Origin: Pontibacillus chungwhensis
GTDB taxonomy: Bacteria > Bacillota > Bacilli > Bacillales > BH030062
Length of the DNA: 64,000 bases
Assembly: GCF_030166655.1 (NCBI RefSeq)
Contig: NZ_CP126446.1
Coordinates: 1,798,001 to 1,862,000, forward strand
Direction of reading: 5' to 3'
A program made the translations under genes and the position numbers. Positions 33,457-40,981 of this stretch are shown one piece after another (position 1 is the stretch's first letter; every line of letters starts with the position of its first letter). A model generated the notes under the pieces. It was given only the letters and a program-made list of their open reading frames with translations. It was not told the origin of the DNA and made no database searches.

Positions 33457-34572
33457 ATGTTGCAAAGTCGAACTAAACAGTTGCACAAAGCACCTGATTT
33501 ACTGCTGATTGTAGCGATTTTCTCATTACTATTAATAGGCGTTATTATGGTCTATAGTGCATCGGCCATATGGGCGACCTACAAATTTGATGATTCATTC
33601 TTCTTTGCTAAACGCCAACTTTTGTTTGCTGGTGCTGGTATTGTAGCGATGTTTGGATTTATGAATATTCCTTATCTGACGTGGAGGAATAGTTCTAAAA
33701 CGCTCTTAATCGTATGCTTTATCCTGTTAATTGCTGTATTAATACCAGGTGTAGGTATGGTTAGAGGTGGCGCGCGAAGCTGGATTGGAGTTGGAGCGTT
33801 TAGCATACAACCTTCTGAATTTATGAAGCTTGGATTGATTATCTTCTTAGCACGGTATCTTGCTGATCACCAAAAGAAGATCACATCTTTTACAAAAGGG
33901 TTTATGCCATCACTCTCGCTTGTAATGGTAGCGTTCGGGTTTATTATGCTACAGCCAGACTTAGGGACTGGTGTCGTGTTAGTTGGAACTTGTATGCTTA
34001 TGATTTTCGTTTCCGGCGCTCGCATTGCACATTTTGTTGGCCTTGGTGTTCTTGGGCTAGCAGGTTTTGCAGGGCTTATCATTTCAGCTCCTTATCGTAT
34101 GCAACGAATAACTGCCTTTTTAAACCCGTGGGAAGATCCACTGGGGGCTGGGTTTCAAATTATTCAGTCCCTATATGCCATTGGACCAGGAGGATTAATG
34201 GGGCTTGGGCTCGGGCAAAGTTTACAAAAGTTTTATTATCTTCCTGAACCCCAAACGGATTTTATCTTTGCAATTCTGGCTGAAGAACTTGGATTTATTG
34301 GCGGAACCTTTGTCTTATTGCTATTCTTTCTCTTATTGTGGAGGGGCATCCGTGTCGCTCTGGGTGCACCGGACACGTTCGGTAGCTTACTAGCACTAGG
34401 GATTGTTGGGATGATTACAATCCAGGTCATGATTAACATAAGTGTTGTAACAGGGCTAATGCCAGTAACGGGAATCACGCTTCCATTCTTAAGCTACGGA
34501 GGATCTTCCCTCACATTAACGTTATGTTCTGTCGGGATTTTACTAAATATCAGTCGATATGCAAAATTATAA
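33457..34572 (+). CDS. spoVE: SEDS-family peptidoglycan polymerase SpoVE/FtsW
   Basis: A 371-residue SEDS glycosyltransferase with about ten membrane helices. The position (after murD, with spoVD nearby) matches spoVE, the cortex-synthesis paralogue of FtsW. SEDS motifs are present: the large-loop region RGGARSWIG, FSIQPSEFMKLGLI, NPWEDPLGAGFQIIQS, the catalytic aspartate in PEPQTDFIFAILAEELG, and GITLPFLSYGGSS. The ATG follows a terminator-like T-run and its Shine-Dalgarno AAGGGGG is inside the preceding hairpin. I cannot exclude a vegetative FtsW role from sequence alone. Confidence 0.9.
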   Translation: MLQSRTKQLHKAPDLLLIVAIFSLLLIGVIMVYSASAIWATYKFDDSFFFAKRQLLFAGAGIVAMFGFMNIPYLTWRNSSKTLLIVCFILLIAVLIPGVGMVRGGARSWIGVGAFSIQPSEFMKLGLIIFLARYLADHQKKITSFTKGFMPSLSLVMVAFGFIMLQPDLGTGVVLVGTCMLMIFVSGARIAHFVGLGVLGLAGFAGLIISAPYRMQRITAFLNPWEDPLGAGFQIIQSLYAIGPGGLMGLGLGQSLQKFYYLPEPQTDFIFAILAEELGFIGGTFVLLLFFLLLWRGIRVALGAPDTFGSLLALGIVGMITIQVMINISVVTGLMPVTGITLPFLSYGGSSLTLTLCSVGILLNISRYAKL

Positions 34573-34575
34573 AAG

Positions 34576-34607
34576 AAGGGCCGTCCGGTAATGGGTGGCC
34601 TTTTTTT
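34576..34607 (+). terminator. terminator after spoVE
   Basis: A GC-rich hairpin (AAGGGCCGTCC with GGGTGGCCTT, one bulge) is followed by seven T. It separates spoVE from divIB; in B. subtilis murG follows here without such a break. Confidence 0.75.
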
Positions 34608-34623
34608 GTTGGAGGTAGCTTTT

Positions 34624-34686
34624 ATGAAATGCTGGTATTTTTCTGTGCTAATCTTCCTTCTCCTTAAGAACCAAATATCCTATTAA
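34624..34686 (+). CDS. possible 20-residue hydrophobic peptide in the murG position
   Basis: ATG with a strong GGAGGT site 8 bases upstream, directly after the spoVE terminator, opens a 20-codon frame. It encodes a mostly hydrophobic peptide (MKCWYFSVLIFLLLKN) ending in TAA. The rest of 34690-35024 has no gene, only a candidate promoter and A/T-rich sequence. It could be a micropeptide, or a ribosome binding site left over after loss of a downstream gene. Confidence 0.25.
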   Translation: MKCWYFSVLIFLLLKNQISY

Positions 34687-34940
34687 AAATGTTCAATCCA
34701 CGTCGGCCATATGTGCTCCGACCCCCAGTTTAATTGAAATTGAACCGAACTGTCTTTAAAGTAAAAGGTTTTGAATTCTCTTGCTACACATTAGTTTTAT
34801 AAGGTAATGAATCGGGTATATGTGTAGAGGCTGAATTTCAATTGCAACCTAATCACAGATAGGTATCATGTGGATTTATACGAAAAGAAGAAATTGTTGG
34901 CACATAGATACAGAAAAATCACGAAAAATCAAGTGATTTG

Positions 34941-34949
34941 TGATATAAT
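34941..34949 (+). promoter_or_regulatory. candidate extended -10 promoter for the divIB operon
   Basis: TGATATAAT within TTTGTGATATAAT is a TGn plus perfect -10, 75 bp before divIB. There is no strong -35. It would give divIB-ylxW-ylxX-sbp their own promoter after the spoVE terminator. Confidence 0.5.
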
Positions 34950-35024
34950 TTTCCTATGCATAATAGCGGCGTTTATCGTGCCGTTTCCTTATGTAATTGA
35001 AACCACCGGGCAGGGGAATTTTCC

Positions 35025-35816
35025 ATGGCTGAAAAGAAAATCGTTTCTATTGAAGATCGCATTCCAAAATTAAAAGAATCACGAAGAAAGAAGTCGAATC
35101 GACGCTTGATTATGTACTTGTCTTTTTTCTTTTTGCTTATTGCGATAATCATTTACTTACAGTCTTCCTTAAGTCAGGTAAAGTCTATTGAGCTGAGCGG
35201 AAACGATCATGTTGATCGGGATACAATTCTCTCATTAAGTGGACTGACTCCTGGAGAGGATAACTATTGGAAAGTAGACCGACAGGCAGTAGCAGAAAAA
35301 GTGGAACAACATGAGGAAATAAGTGGTGTTCAAGTAGACAAGCAATTCCCTTCCACTGTTGAAATGACGATAGAGGAGTACCAGAGAGTAGGGTACGTTG
35401 AGCGGGAAGGCAGTTATTATCCGATTCTTGAAACGGGTAAAGAGCTCACCGATCAAAAGTTAAAAACCCCCCGTGGTGATGCTCCTTTATTAATTGGATT
35501 TCAGCGTCAGACTTACTTGGAAGAAATGACAAGAGAAATGCAGCAGTTGCCTTCAAGTGTTACTCAGTTAATTTCGGAGGTACAGTGGACCCCAAGTGAT
35601 AAGAATCCTTATAAAATTCATTTGTATATGAATGATGGATTTGAAGTGGAGGCTTCGATTCGGAATTTTTCTCAAAACATGCGATCCTATCCTTCTATTG
35701 TTTCTCAGCTAGAGCCTGGACAAAGAGGGATTATCCATATCGATGTTGGTGCTTATTTCGAAGAATATCCACAACAAGAGAAAGAAGGGGAAGAAAGCGA
35801 TGAGGCTAACCGGTAG
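35025..35816 (+). CDS. divIB: cell division protein DivIB (FtsQ)
   Basis: A 263-residue bitopic protein with a basic cytoplasmic N-terminus, one membrane helix (LIMYLSFFFLLIAIIIYL, about residues 28-46), a POTRA domain (about 52-120; VKSIELSGNDHVDRDTI) and a beta domain to about 245, followed by an acidic tail. It is part of the DivIB-DivIC-FtsL divisome complex. ATG 35025 follows CAGGGGAA. It overlaps ylxW by 17 bp. The normally preceding murG and murB are absent. Confidence 0.94.
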   Translation: MAEKKIVSIEDRIPKLKESRRKKSNRRLIMYLSFFFLLIAIIIYLQSSLSQVKSIELSGNDHVDRDTILSLSGLTPGEDNYWKVDRQAVAEKVEQHEEISGVQVDKQFPSTVEMTIEEYQRVGYVEREGSYYPILETGKELTDQKLKTPRGDAPLLIGFQRQTYLEEMTREMQQLPSSVTQLISEVQWTPSDKNPYKIHLYMNDGFEVEASIRNFSQNMRSYPSIVSQLEPGQRGIIHIDVGAYFEEYPQQEKEGEESDEANR

Positions 35817-36501
35817 ACACGTTATTTTCTCCCTTGTGTTATTTGTATCAGGTTTCTTGGTTGCGTTTAGCTATCAGCAAACCAACCAAGACCCGCAAGT
35901 CTACCAGCTTACTGATAAGCAACTTGAAAAAGATTATTACTACCGACAGCAATTGATTAACATTGAAAAAGAAAACCAATCCATTCGAGAAGATATTGAA
36001 GCAAAAAAGGCTGAAATTCAAAAGATGGAAGATCAATTAGCTAATCAAGAGCAAACGGTAAGTGATTATGTGCAAGACAAACAGACACTTCAAAAATTAA
36101 CAGGGGAACTTCCGGTAAAAGGTAAAGGTGTTGAAATTCAGCTTAAGGATGCAGATTACATACCCTCAGAAGAAAATGTCAATCAATATATCGTTCACGA
36201 TAGTCACATTCACAAAGTAGTAAACGAATTACTATCAGCAGGAGCGAATGCAGTTGCGATAAATGGCCAAAGGCTCTATAGAGATTCCTATATTGCTTGT
36301 GTTGGTCCAGTTATCTCTGTAGATGGAGTTCAACACCCCGCGCCGTTTGTAATCACGGCGATTGGTAACCCTGATGTGTTAATGCCAAGCTTGACTTTAG
36401 AAGGTGGAGTCGTTGATCAACTTGTAAGTGACAACGTAGAAGTCTCTACCCAAAAGCAAGATATCATTAAAATGGATGCTCGCCTTGCAGGGGAGAGGTG
36501 A
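35800..36501 (+). CDS. ylxW: DUF881 protein YlxW
   Basis: A 233-residue protein with one N-terminal membrane helix (HVIFSLVLFVSGFLVAFSY), a coiled coil (about residues 42-90; IEKENQSIREDIEAKKAEI) and an extracytoplasmic DUF881 domain (about 98-230; VKGKGVEIQLKDADY, LLSAGANAVAINGQRL). The function is unknown, and it clusters with division genes. ATG 35800 lies inside divIB after GAAGGGGAAG; the frame from 35743 overlaps divIB further without support. Confidence 0.88.
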   Translation: MRLTGRHVIFSLVLFVSGFLVAFSYQQTNQDPQVYQLTDKQLEKDYYYRQQLINIEKENQSIREDIEAKKAEIQKMEDQLANQEQTVSDYVQDKQTLQKLTGELPVKGKGVEIQLKDADYIPSEENVNQYIVHDSHIHKVVNELLSAGANAVAINGQRLYRDSYIACVGPVISVDGVQHPAPFVITAIGNPDVLMPSLTLEGGVVDQLVSDNVEVSTQKQDIIKMDARLAGER

Positions 36502-36506
36502 TGGGT

Positions 36507-37226
36507 ATGAATGCTCGAAGTAAAATCATTTTCTCCTTCATATTTGCTTTAGTCGGTTTTATGATTGCCATACAGTTCCAAACAACTCAAGAGCCAAAAG
36601 TTAGGGACACCCGTGATCTATGGGAAGTTCGAACCGAATTGCAAAAGCAGCAAAAGACTCAGCAAGACTTACTCTCTAAAGAACGAGAATTAAATAGAAT
36701 GATTGCTCAATATGAAGGTCAGTCTAACTTTGAAAAGGTAGAAACGTTAAATCAGTCTCTGAATAAATTAAAACGTAAAGCTGGTCTTACTGAAGTAAAA
36801 GGGGCTGGGGTCATGCTTACTGTAGAACCAATCTTTCAAGATTTGGAGTATGCAGAAACTTACCCAACGATCTCCCCATCTTTGTTACATCAGCTCGTAA
36901 ACGAATTGAACACGTACGGGGCTAGCGATATTTCCATTGGACAAGAAAGAATCACAAATTTATCTCCAATCCGTGATGTGAATGGGACTACTTATGTGAA
37001 TAATCACCCTGTTCCACCTCTTCCCGTAAAGATTAACGTTTTATCAGAAGATCCTGAGAAGTTAATGAACTACATGGAAGTAAGTGATGTGCTTGAGATA
37101 TTTGTGATTGAGAACTTGTCTGTATCTATGGAAGTCCATGAGAATCTAACACTACCTGAGTACGAACAGACCCCTGATCTTCAATATCTTGAAACAGAAG
37201 ATGCTACAGAAACAGGTGAAACATAA
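36507..37226 (+). CDS. ylxX: DUF881 protein YlxX
   Basis: A 239-residue paralogue of the preceding gene with the same plan: a membrane helix (IIFSFIFALVGFMIAIQF), a coiled coil (about residues 35-85) and a DUF881 domain (about 90-215; VKGAGVMLTVEP, LNTYGASDISIGQERI). The paired copies point to an old duplication. Three in-frame starts are close together (GTG 36498, ATG 36501, ATG 36507); the last fits the GAGAGGTGA site best. The stop overlaps the sbp start (TAATG). Confidence 0.87.
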   Translation: MNARSKIIFSFIFALVGFMIAIQFQTTQEPKVRDTRDLWEVRTELQKQQKTQQDLLSKERELNRMIAQYEGQSNFEKVETLNQSLNKLKRKAGLTEVKGAGVMLTVEPIFQDLEYAETYPTISPSLLHQLVNELNTYGASDISIGQERITNLSPIRDVNGTTYVNNHPVPPLPVKINVLSEDPEKLMNYMEVSDVLEIFVIENLSVSMEVHENLTLPEYEQTPDLQYLETEDATETGET

Positions 37227-37594
37227 TGTGGTTACCGGTATTGTTCTTAATTGTAGGCATTAGTTTAGGTCTGATCTCAGATCTTAGAGTTCCTGAAGAG
37301 TATGCAAACTATCTCTCAATAGCCGTATTAGCAGCGTTTGATACATTACTTGGTGGAATCAGAGCCCATTTAGAAAAGAAGTTTGATCAAACTGTATTTG
37401 TTTCTGGTTTCTTCTTTAATGTATTATTAGCCGCTTTCTTGGCTTTTCTTGGTGTCCAGCTAGGTGTTGATTTATACTTAGCTGCTGTATTCGCGTTTGG
37501 AGTAAGGTTATTTCAAAATATAGCCATTATTCGGCGCTACATAGTAGACCGCAGGAGTAATAAGAAGGAAATTGAAAAAAACGAAAGAAAATAA
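37226..37594 (+). CDS. sbp: small basic protein Sbp, DUF1290
   Basis: A 122-residue membrane protein of the DUF1290 family with about four hydrophobic segments and a basic C-terminus (RRYIVDRRSNKKEIEKNERK). The block VLAAFDTLLGGIRAHLEKKFD is typical. The function is unknown. It lies between the DUF881 pair and ftsA as in B. subtilis, and overlaps ylxX by one base. Confidence 0.9.
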   Translation: MWLPVLFLIVGISLGLISDLRVPEEYANYLSIAVLAAFDTLLGGIRAHLEKKFDQTVFVSGFFFNVLLAAFLAFLGVQLGVDLYLAAVFAFGVRLFQNIAIIRRYIVDRRSNKKEIEKNERK

Positions 37595-37623
37595 AAGGAA
37601 ATTATCTTATTTTTGTTGAATAA
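37594..37623 (+). promoter_or_regulatory. sigma-H promoter for ftsA-ftsZ
   Basis: AAAGGAAAT (37594-37602), a 12-bp spacer and GTTGAATAA (37615-37623) match the sigma-H consensus (RWAGGAWWT and RNNGAATWW) at every position. B. subtilis ftsAZ has a sigma-H promoter that raises FtsZ levels at the onset of sporulation, so the element is expected here. A stem-loop (CCGG arms, 37676-37718) lies between it and ftsA. Confidence 0.8.
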
Positions 37624-37795
37624 GGTAAATAGTTTCTGAAGGTTCGTACTGAAATTAAGCAGTGGGAATAGAGATCCGGTTTCTTTTACAAACAGATTAA
37701 ATTAAAAGAAGTAGCCGGAAAGGAATTGCCATTACGCTTAACATTCGGTAATATGTGAACTAATCAGATGCCTTAGTTTAGGAGGTGCCTTGGAT

Positions 37796-39085
37796 TTGAA
37801 CAACAATGATATACTTGTCAGCCTTGATATAGGTACATCAAAAATCAAAGTAATCATAGGCGAAGTAATGAATGATTCGTTAAATATTATAGGTGTTGGC
37901 ACAGCAGCCTCTAATGGGATGAAAAAAGGTGCCATTGTAGACATAGATCAAACGGTCCAATCCATACGCAATGCTGTAGAACAAGCGGAACGAATGGTCG
38001 GAATGCAGATTAACCGGGTGGTTGTTGGTATTAATGGTAGCCATATTCAACTTCAGCCTTGTCACGGGGTTGTAGCTGTGCAGAGCGAAAACCGTGAGAT
38101 TGGAAATGAAGACATTGCGAGAGTTATTGATGCAGCGCAAGTTATTTCAGTTCCACCTGAACGTGAAATTGTTGATGTGATTCCAAAACAATTTATTGTC
38201 GATGGTCTAGATGAGATTACTGATCCTCGAGGTATGATTGGAGTTCGTCTTGAGATGGAAGGTACAATCATCACTTGTTCAAAAACGGTTCTACATAACA
38301 TCTTGAAGTGCGTAGAACGCGCAAACTTAGAAGTTCTCGATATATGTCTGCAACCGTTAGCTTCAGGAGCAGTTGCTTTATCGAAAGATGAGAAAAACCT
38401 TGGAGTCGCTCTTCTTGATATTGGTGGCGGTTGCACGACGATTTCTGTTTTTGAACAAGGCTTCTTACAGAATACAAGTGTCATTTCACTAGGTGGAGAT
38501 AATGTCACGAAAGACTTGTCCATCGGTATGAGAACTTCAACCGAAGAAGCAGAAGATGTTAAACTCAATTATGGTCATGCATTCTTCGATGATGCCCAGG
38601 AAGAAGAAACATTTGAAGTTTCCATAATTGGGAGTGACCGGAAACAATCATTTAATCAATTACAGATATCTGATATGATTGAAGCACGATTAGAAGAAAT
38701 TTATGCATACGCTGAGCGAGAATTAAGACGCATGGGATACCGGGAATTGCCAGGTGGATATGTGCTAACTGGTGGGTTAGTCGGTATGCCAGGATGTGCG
38801 GATTTAGCTCAGGATTGCTTCCAAACGAATGTGAGGATCGCAATACCTGATTATATTGGGGTTCGTGAACCACAATTCACTTCAGGCGTAGGAATATTGC
38901 AATTTGCTTATCATAATGCGAAAATACAAGGCAAAGAGCTATTCCCATCTGTGACTCTTGAGGAGACAGAACAACCTAAAGTTAAGAAACAAAAAAGTCA
39001 ACAGAGTCAACAGACAGAAAAGCCTGAACCAAAGAAACAAAAAGAATCAAAAGTTGCCAATCTAATCAAATATTTCTTCGATTAA
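37796..39085 (+). CDS. ftsA: cell division protein FtsA
   Basis: A 429-residue actin-like ATPase that tethers FtsZ to the membrane. The phosphate-1 motif VSLDIGTSKIKVIIGE, the FtsA-specific 1C region (about residues 85-160), ALLDIGGGCTTISVF and YVLTGGLVGMPG are present. A Gln/Lys-rich linker leads to the C-terminal amphipathic membrane helix SKVANLIKYFFD. I prefer TTG 37796, 8 bases after GGAGGTG, which matches the start of B. subtilis FtsA (MNNN); TTG 37790 is too close to the site. Confidence 0.96.
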   Translation: MNNNDILVSLDIGTSKIKVIIGEVMNDSLNIIGVGTAASNGMKKGAIVDIDQTVQSIRNAVEQAERMVGMQINRVVVGINGSHIQLQPCHGVVAVQSENREIGNEDIARVIDAAQVISVPPEREIVDVIPKQFIVDGLDEITDPRGMIGVRLEMEGTIITCSKTVLHNILKCVERANLEVLDICLQPLASGAVALSKDEKNLGVALLDIGGGCTTISVFEQGFLQNTSVISLGGDNVTKDLSIGMRTSTEEAEDVKLNYGHAFFDDAQEEETFEVSIIGSDRKQSFNQLQISDMIEARLEEIYAYAERELRRMGYRELPGGYVLTGGLVGMPGCADLAQDCFQTNVRIAIPDYIGVREPQFTSGVGILQFAYHNAKIQGKELFPSVTLEETEQPKVKKQKSQQSQQTEKPEPKKQKESKVANLIKYFFD

Positions 39086-39159
39086 ACATCCATCCTATCG
39101 AAGTTTAAATCGTACTAGATACAGAATCTTGGAATCTTGCAAAGTGGGAGGAACGGAAA

Positions 39160-40329
39160 ATGTTAGAGTTTGATACGAGCACGGATCAATTAGCCACCAT
39201 AAAAGTTATTGGTGTAGGTGGAGGCGGTAGTAACGCTGTAAACCGTATGATTGAACATGGTGTACAAGGTGTTGAGTTTATTGCAGTGAACACGGATGCA
39301 CAAGCGTTAAACTTATCTAAAGCTGAAGTGAAAATGCAAATTGGTAATAAATTAACGCGAGGTTTAGGGGCTGGGGCGAACCCGGAAGTAGGTCGCAAAG
39401 CCGCAGAAGAAAGTAAAGAACAGTTAGAGGAAGCCCTTCAAGGTGCTGACATGGTCTTCGTAACTGCAGGAATGGGCGGAGGTACCGGTACGGGTGCTGC
39501 TCCAGTCATCGCGCAAGTTGCGAAAGAATTAGGTGCCTTAACGGTAGGTGTTGTAACACGACCATTTACTTTTGAAGGACGTAAACGCTCTACACAAGCT
39601 ACGGGCGGTATCGACTCTTTAAAGAGTAACGTGGACACACTTATTGTTATCCCAAATGATCGTCTTTTAGAAATTGTGGATAAGAATACACCAATGCTTG
39701 AAGCGTTCCGTGAAGCGGATAACGTATTACGTCAAGGTGTACAAGGTATCTCTGACTTAATCGCTGTACCTGGTCTCATAAACGTAGACTTTGCCGACGT
39801 AAAGACAATTATGGCTGACAAAGGTTCTGCCCTTATGGGAATTGGTATTGCTACAGGGGAAAGTCGAGCTGCAGAAGCTGCGAAAAAAGCAATTTCTTCT
39901 CCGCTACTTGAAACATCCATTGATGGAGCTCATGGGGTTCTTATGAATATCACTGGTGGAGCGAACTTGAGCCTTTATGAAGTTCAAGAAGCAGCAGATA
40001 TCGTAACCTCTGCAGCAGATCAAGAGGTAAACGTAATCTTTGGTTCCGTAATTAACGAGAACTTAAAGGATGAAATTGTTGTTACAGTTATTGCAACTGG
40101 TTTTGACGAAAGTCAATTACAAGGGAATAAGCCACAAGCACGACCTGGTTTAAATAACCAACAACCGCAACAACAAGAGAAGAAACGCCCTGAACCAAGA
40201 CGAGAAGCACCAGCTTCTACTCAACATCAGCAGCAACAATCTTCTCAAGGCTATAAGCCTCAACAAGAAGAGGACACGTTGGACATTCCAACCTTCCTTA
40301 GAAATCGTAACCGAAACAGAAGACAATAA
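39160..40329 (+). CDS. ftsZ: cell division GTPase FtsZ
   Basis: A 389-residue tubulin homologue that forms the Z ring. The GTP-binding signature [15 protein letters not shown] is near residues 104-118, [14 protein letters not shown] is at the N-terminus, and the T7 loop [11 protein letters not shown] is intact. A Gln/Pro/Arg-rich linker (about 320-370) precedes the conserved C-terminal peptide [14 protein letters not shown], which binds FtsA, SepF and EzrA. ATG follows GTGGGAGGAAC. It ends at a strong terminator. Confidence 0.98.
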   Translation: MLEFDTSTDQLATIKVIGVGGGGSNAVNRMIEHGVQGVEFIAVNTDAQALNLSKAEVKMQIGNKLTRGLGAGANPEVGRKAAEESKEQLEEALQGADMVFVTAGMGGGTGTGAAPVIAQVAKELGALTVGVVTRPFTFEGRKRSTQATGGIDSLKSNVDTLIVIPNDRLLEIVDKNTPMLEAFREADNVLRQGVQGISDLIAVPGLINVDFADVKTIMADKGSALMGIGIATGESRAAEAAKKAISSPLLETSIDGAHGVLMNITGGANLSLYEVQEAADIVTSAADQEVNVIFGSVINENLKDEIVVTVIATGFDESQLQGNKPQARPGLNNQQPQQQEKKRPEPRREAPASTQHQQQQSSQGYKPQQEEDTLDIPTFLRNRNRNRRQ

Positions 40330-40336
40330 CCCAAAA

Positions 40337-40366
40337 AGCCTACAGCATTTAGCTGTAGGCTTTTTT
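40337..40366 (+). terminator. terminator after ftsZ
   Basis: The perfect stem AGCCTACAGC/GCTGTAGGCT with loop ATTTA is followed by six T. Confidence 0.9.
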
Positions 40367-40403
40367 AATGAGAGAATGTTTCCGTTCGATTTAGTTGGGG
40401 CGT

Positions 40404-40531
40404 AAGGTGGTACGGGAAATCACTCCCTTTCCGTGGCGAGCTGGGAAGCCTCCTCGTTCGCTTGCGCTCTCTGTGGGGTCTCCCCTAGGCTCCTCTTGCC
40501 ACAGGAGTCTCGCAATTTCCCGAACCACCTT
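40404..40531 (-). repeat. structured intergenic repeat, copy A (minus orientation)
   Basis: This 128-bp element has ends that are imperfect inverted repeats (40404-40420 with 40515-40531). Read on the minus strand its core holds, in order, GAGACTCCT, GAGACCCC, an AGCG-rich hairpin, GAGGAGGCT and AGCTCGCC. The same ordered boxes occur in copy B at 40626 in the opposite orientation. There is no open reading frame of note. Confidence 0.85.
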
Positions 40532-40625
40532 TGCCATAAATAGAAGGAACGGAAAACGGAATAATTAGTCGGGAGGTTGAATCAACACTAGATTCAGCTA
40601 CAGGGGCTGTTTTCCAATTTTGATA

Positions 40626-40752
40626 AGGGGTGTATGGGGAACGGGGAGACTCCTACGGGAAAGAGAGATAGACGAGACCCCGGAATGAGCGTAGCGATTG
40701 AGGAGGCTCGACAGCTCGCCCGTGGAAAGCGAGTCGTTCCCCATACACACCT
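40626..40752 (+). repeat. structured intergenic repeat, copy B (plus orientation)
   Basis: This 127-bp element holds the same core boxes as copy A (GAGACTCCT, GAGACCCC, GAGGAGGCT, AGCTCGCC). It is closed by its own terminal stem (40626-40644 with 40734-40752; for example GTATGGGGAACG/CGTTCCCCATAC). The terminal stem sequence differs from that of copy A, yet each copy pairs with itself. The 95 bp between the copies show nothing recognisable. Confidence 0.85.
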
Positions 40753-40855
40753 TTCCTCTCATTAAGAGCAAATGGTCTCCTATCTAGACGTATTGCTTTT
40801 CTCATATAGTGAAAAAAGTATGATTTAGTTTTCAGTTTCTCCTCCAACATTTCCA

Positions 40856-40909
40856 TCCGACAAAACCTGCTTAAATCTATAAAAATAAGTTTTATCTTCC
40901 TCTCATAAT
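40856..40909 (+). promoter_or_regulatory. possible Spo0A box and -10 of the spoIIG promoter
   Basis: TCCGACAAA (40856-40864) is the reverse complement of TTTGTCGGA, one base from the Spo0A box TTTGTCGAA. CATAAT (40904-40909) is a fair -10. The spoIIG operon of B. subtilis is driven by sigma-A with Spo0A~P bound at such boxes and an unusually long -35/-10 gap. Only one box is clear here. Confidence 0.4.
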
Positions 40910-40981
40910 ATGACAGACTTCTTTATCTATCTCTTCTATACTAATTTTCAACAGATAAAATTCCTAAGAGAAAGGGATGAA

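Noticed and set aside
34870-35073. 67-codon plus-strand frame before divIB
   Set aside because: It overlaps the divIB start in another frame, spans a likely promoter, has no good ribosome binding site and matches no family.
40653-40856. 67-codon minus-strand frame after ftsZ
   Set aside because: It falls in copy B of the structured repeat and has no ribosome binding site.
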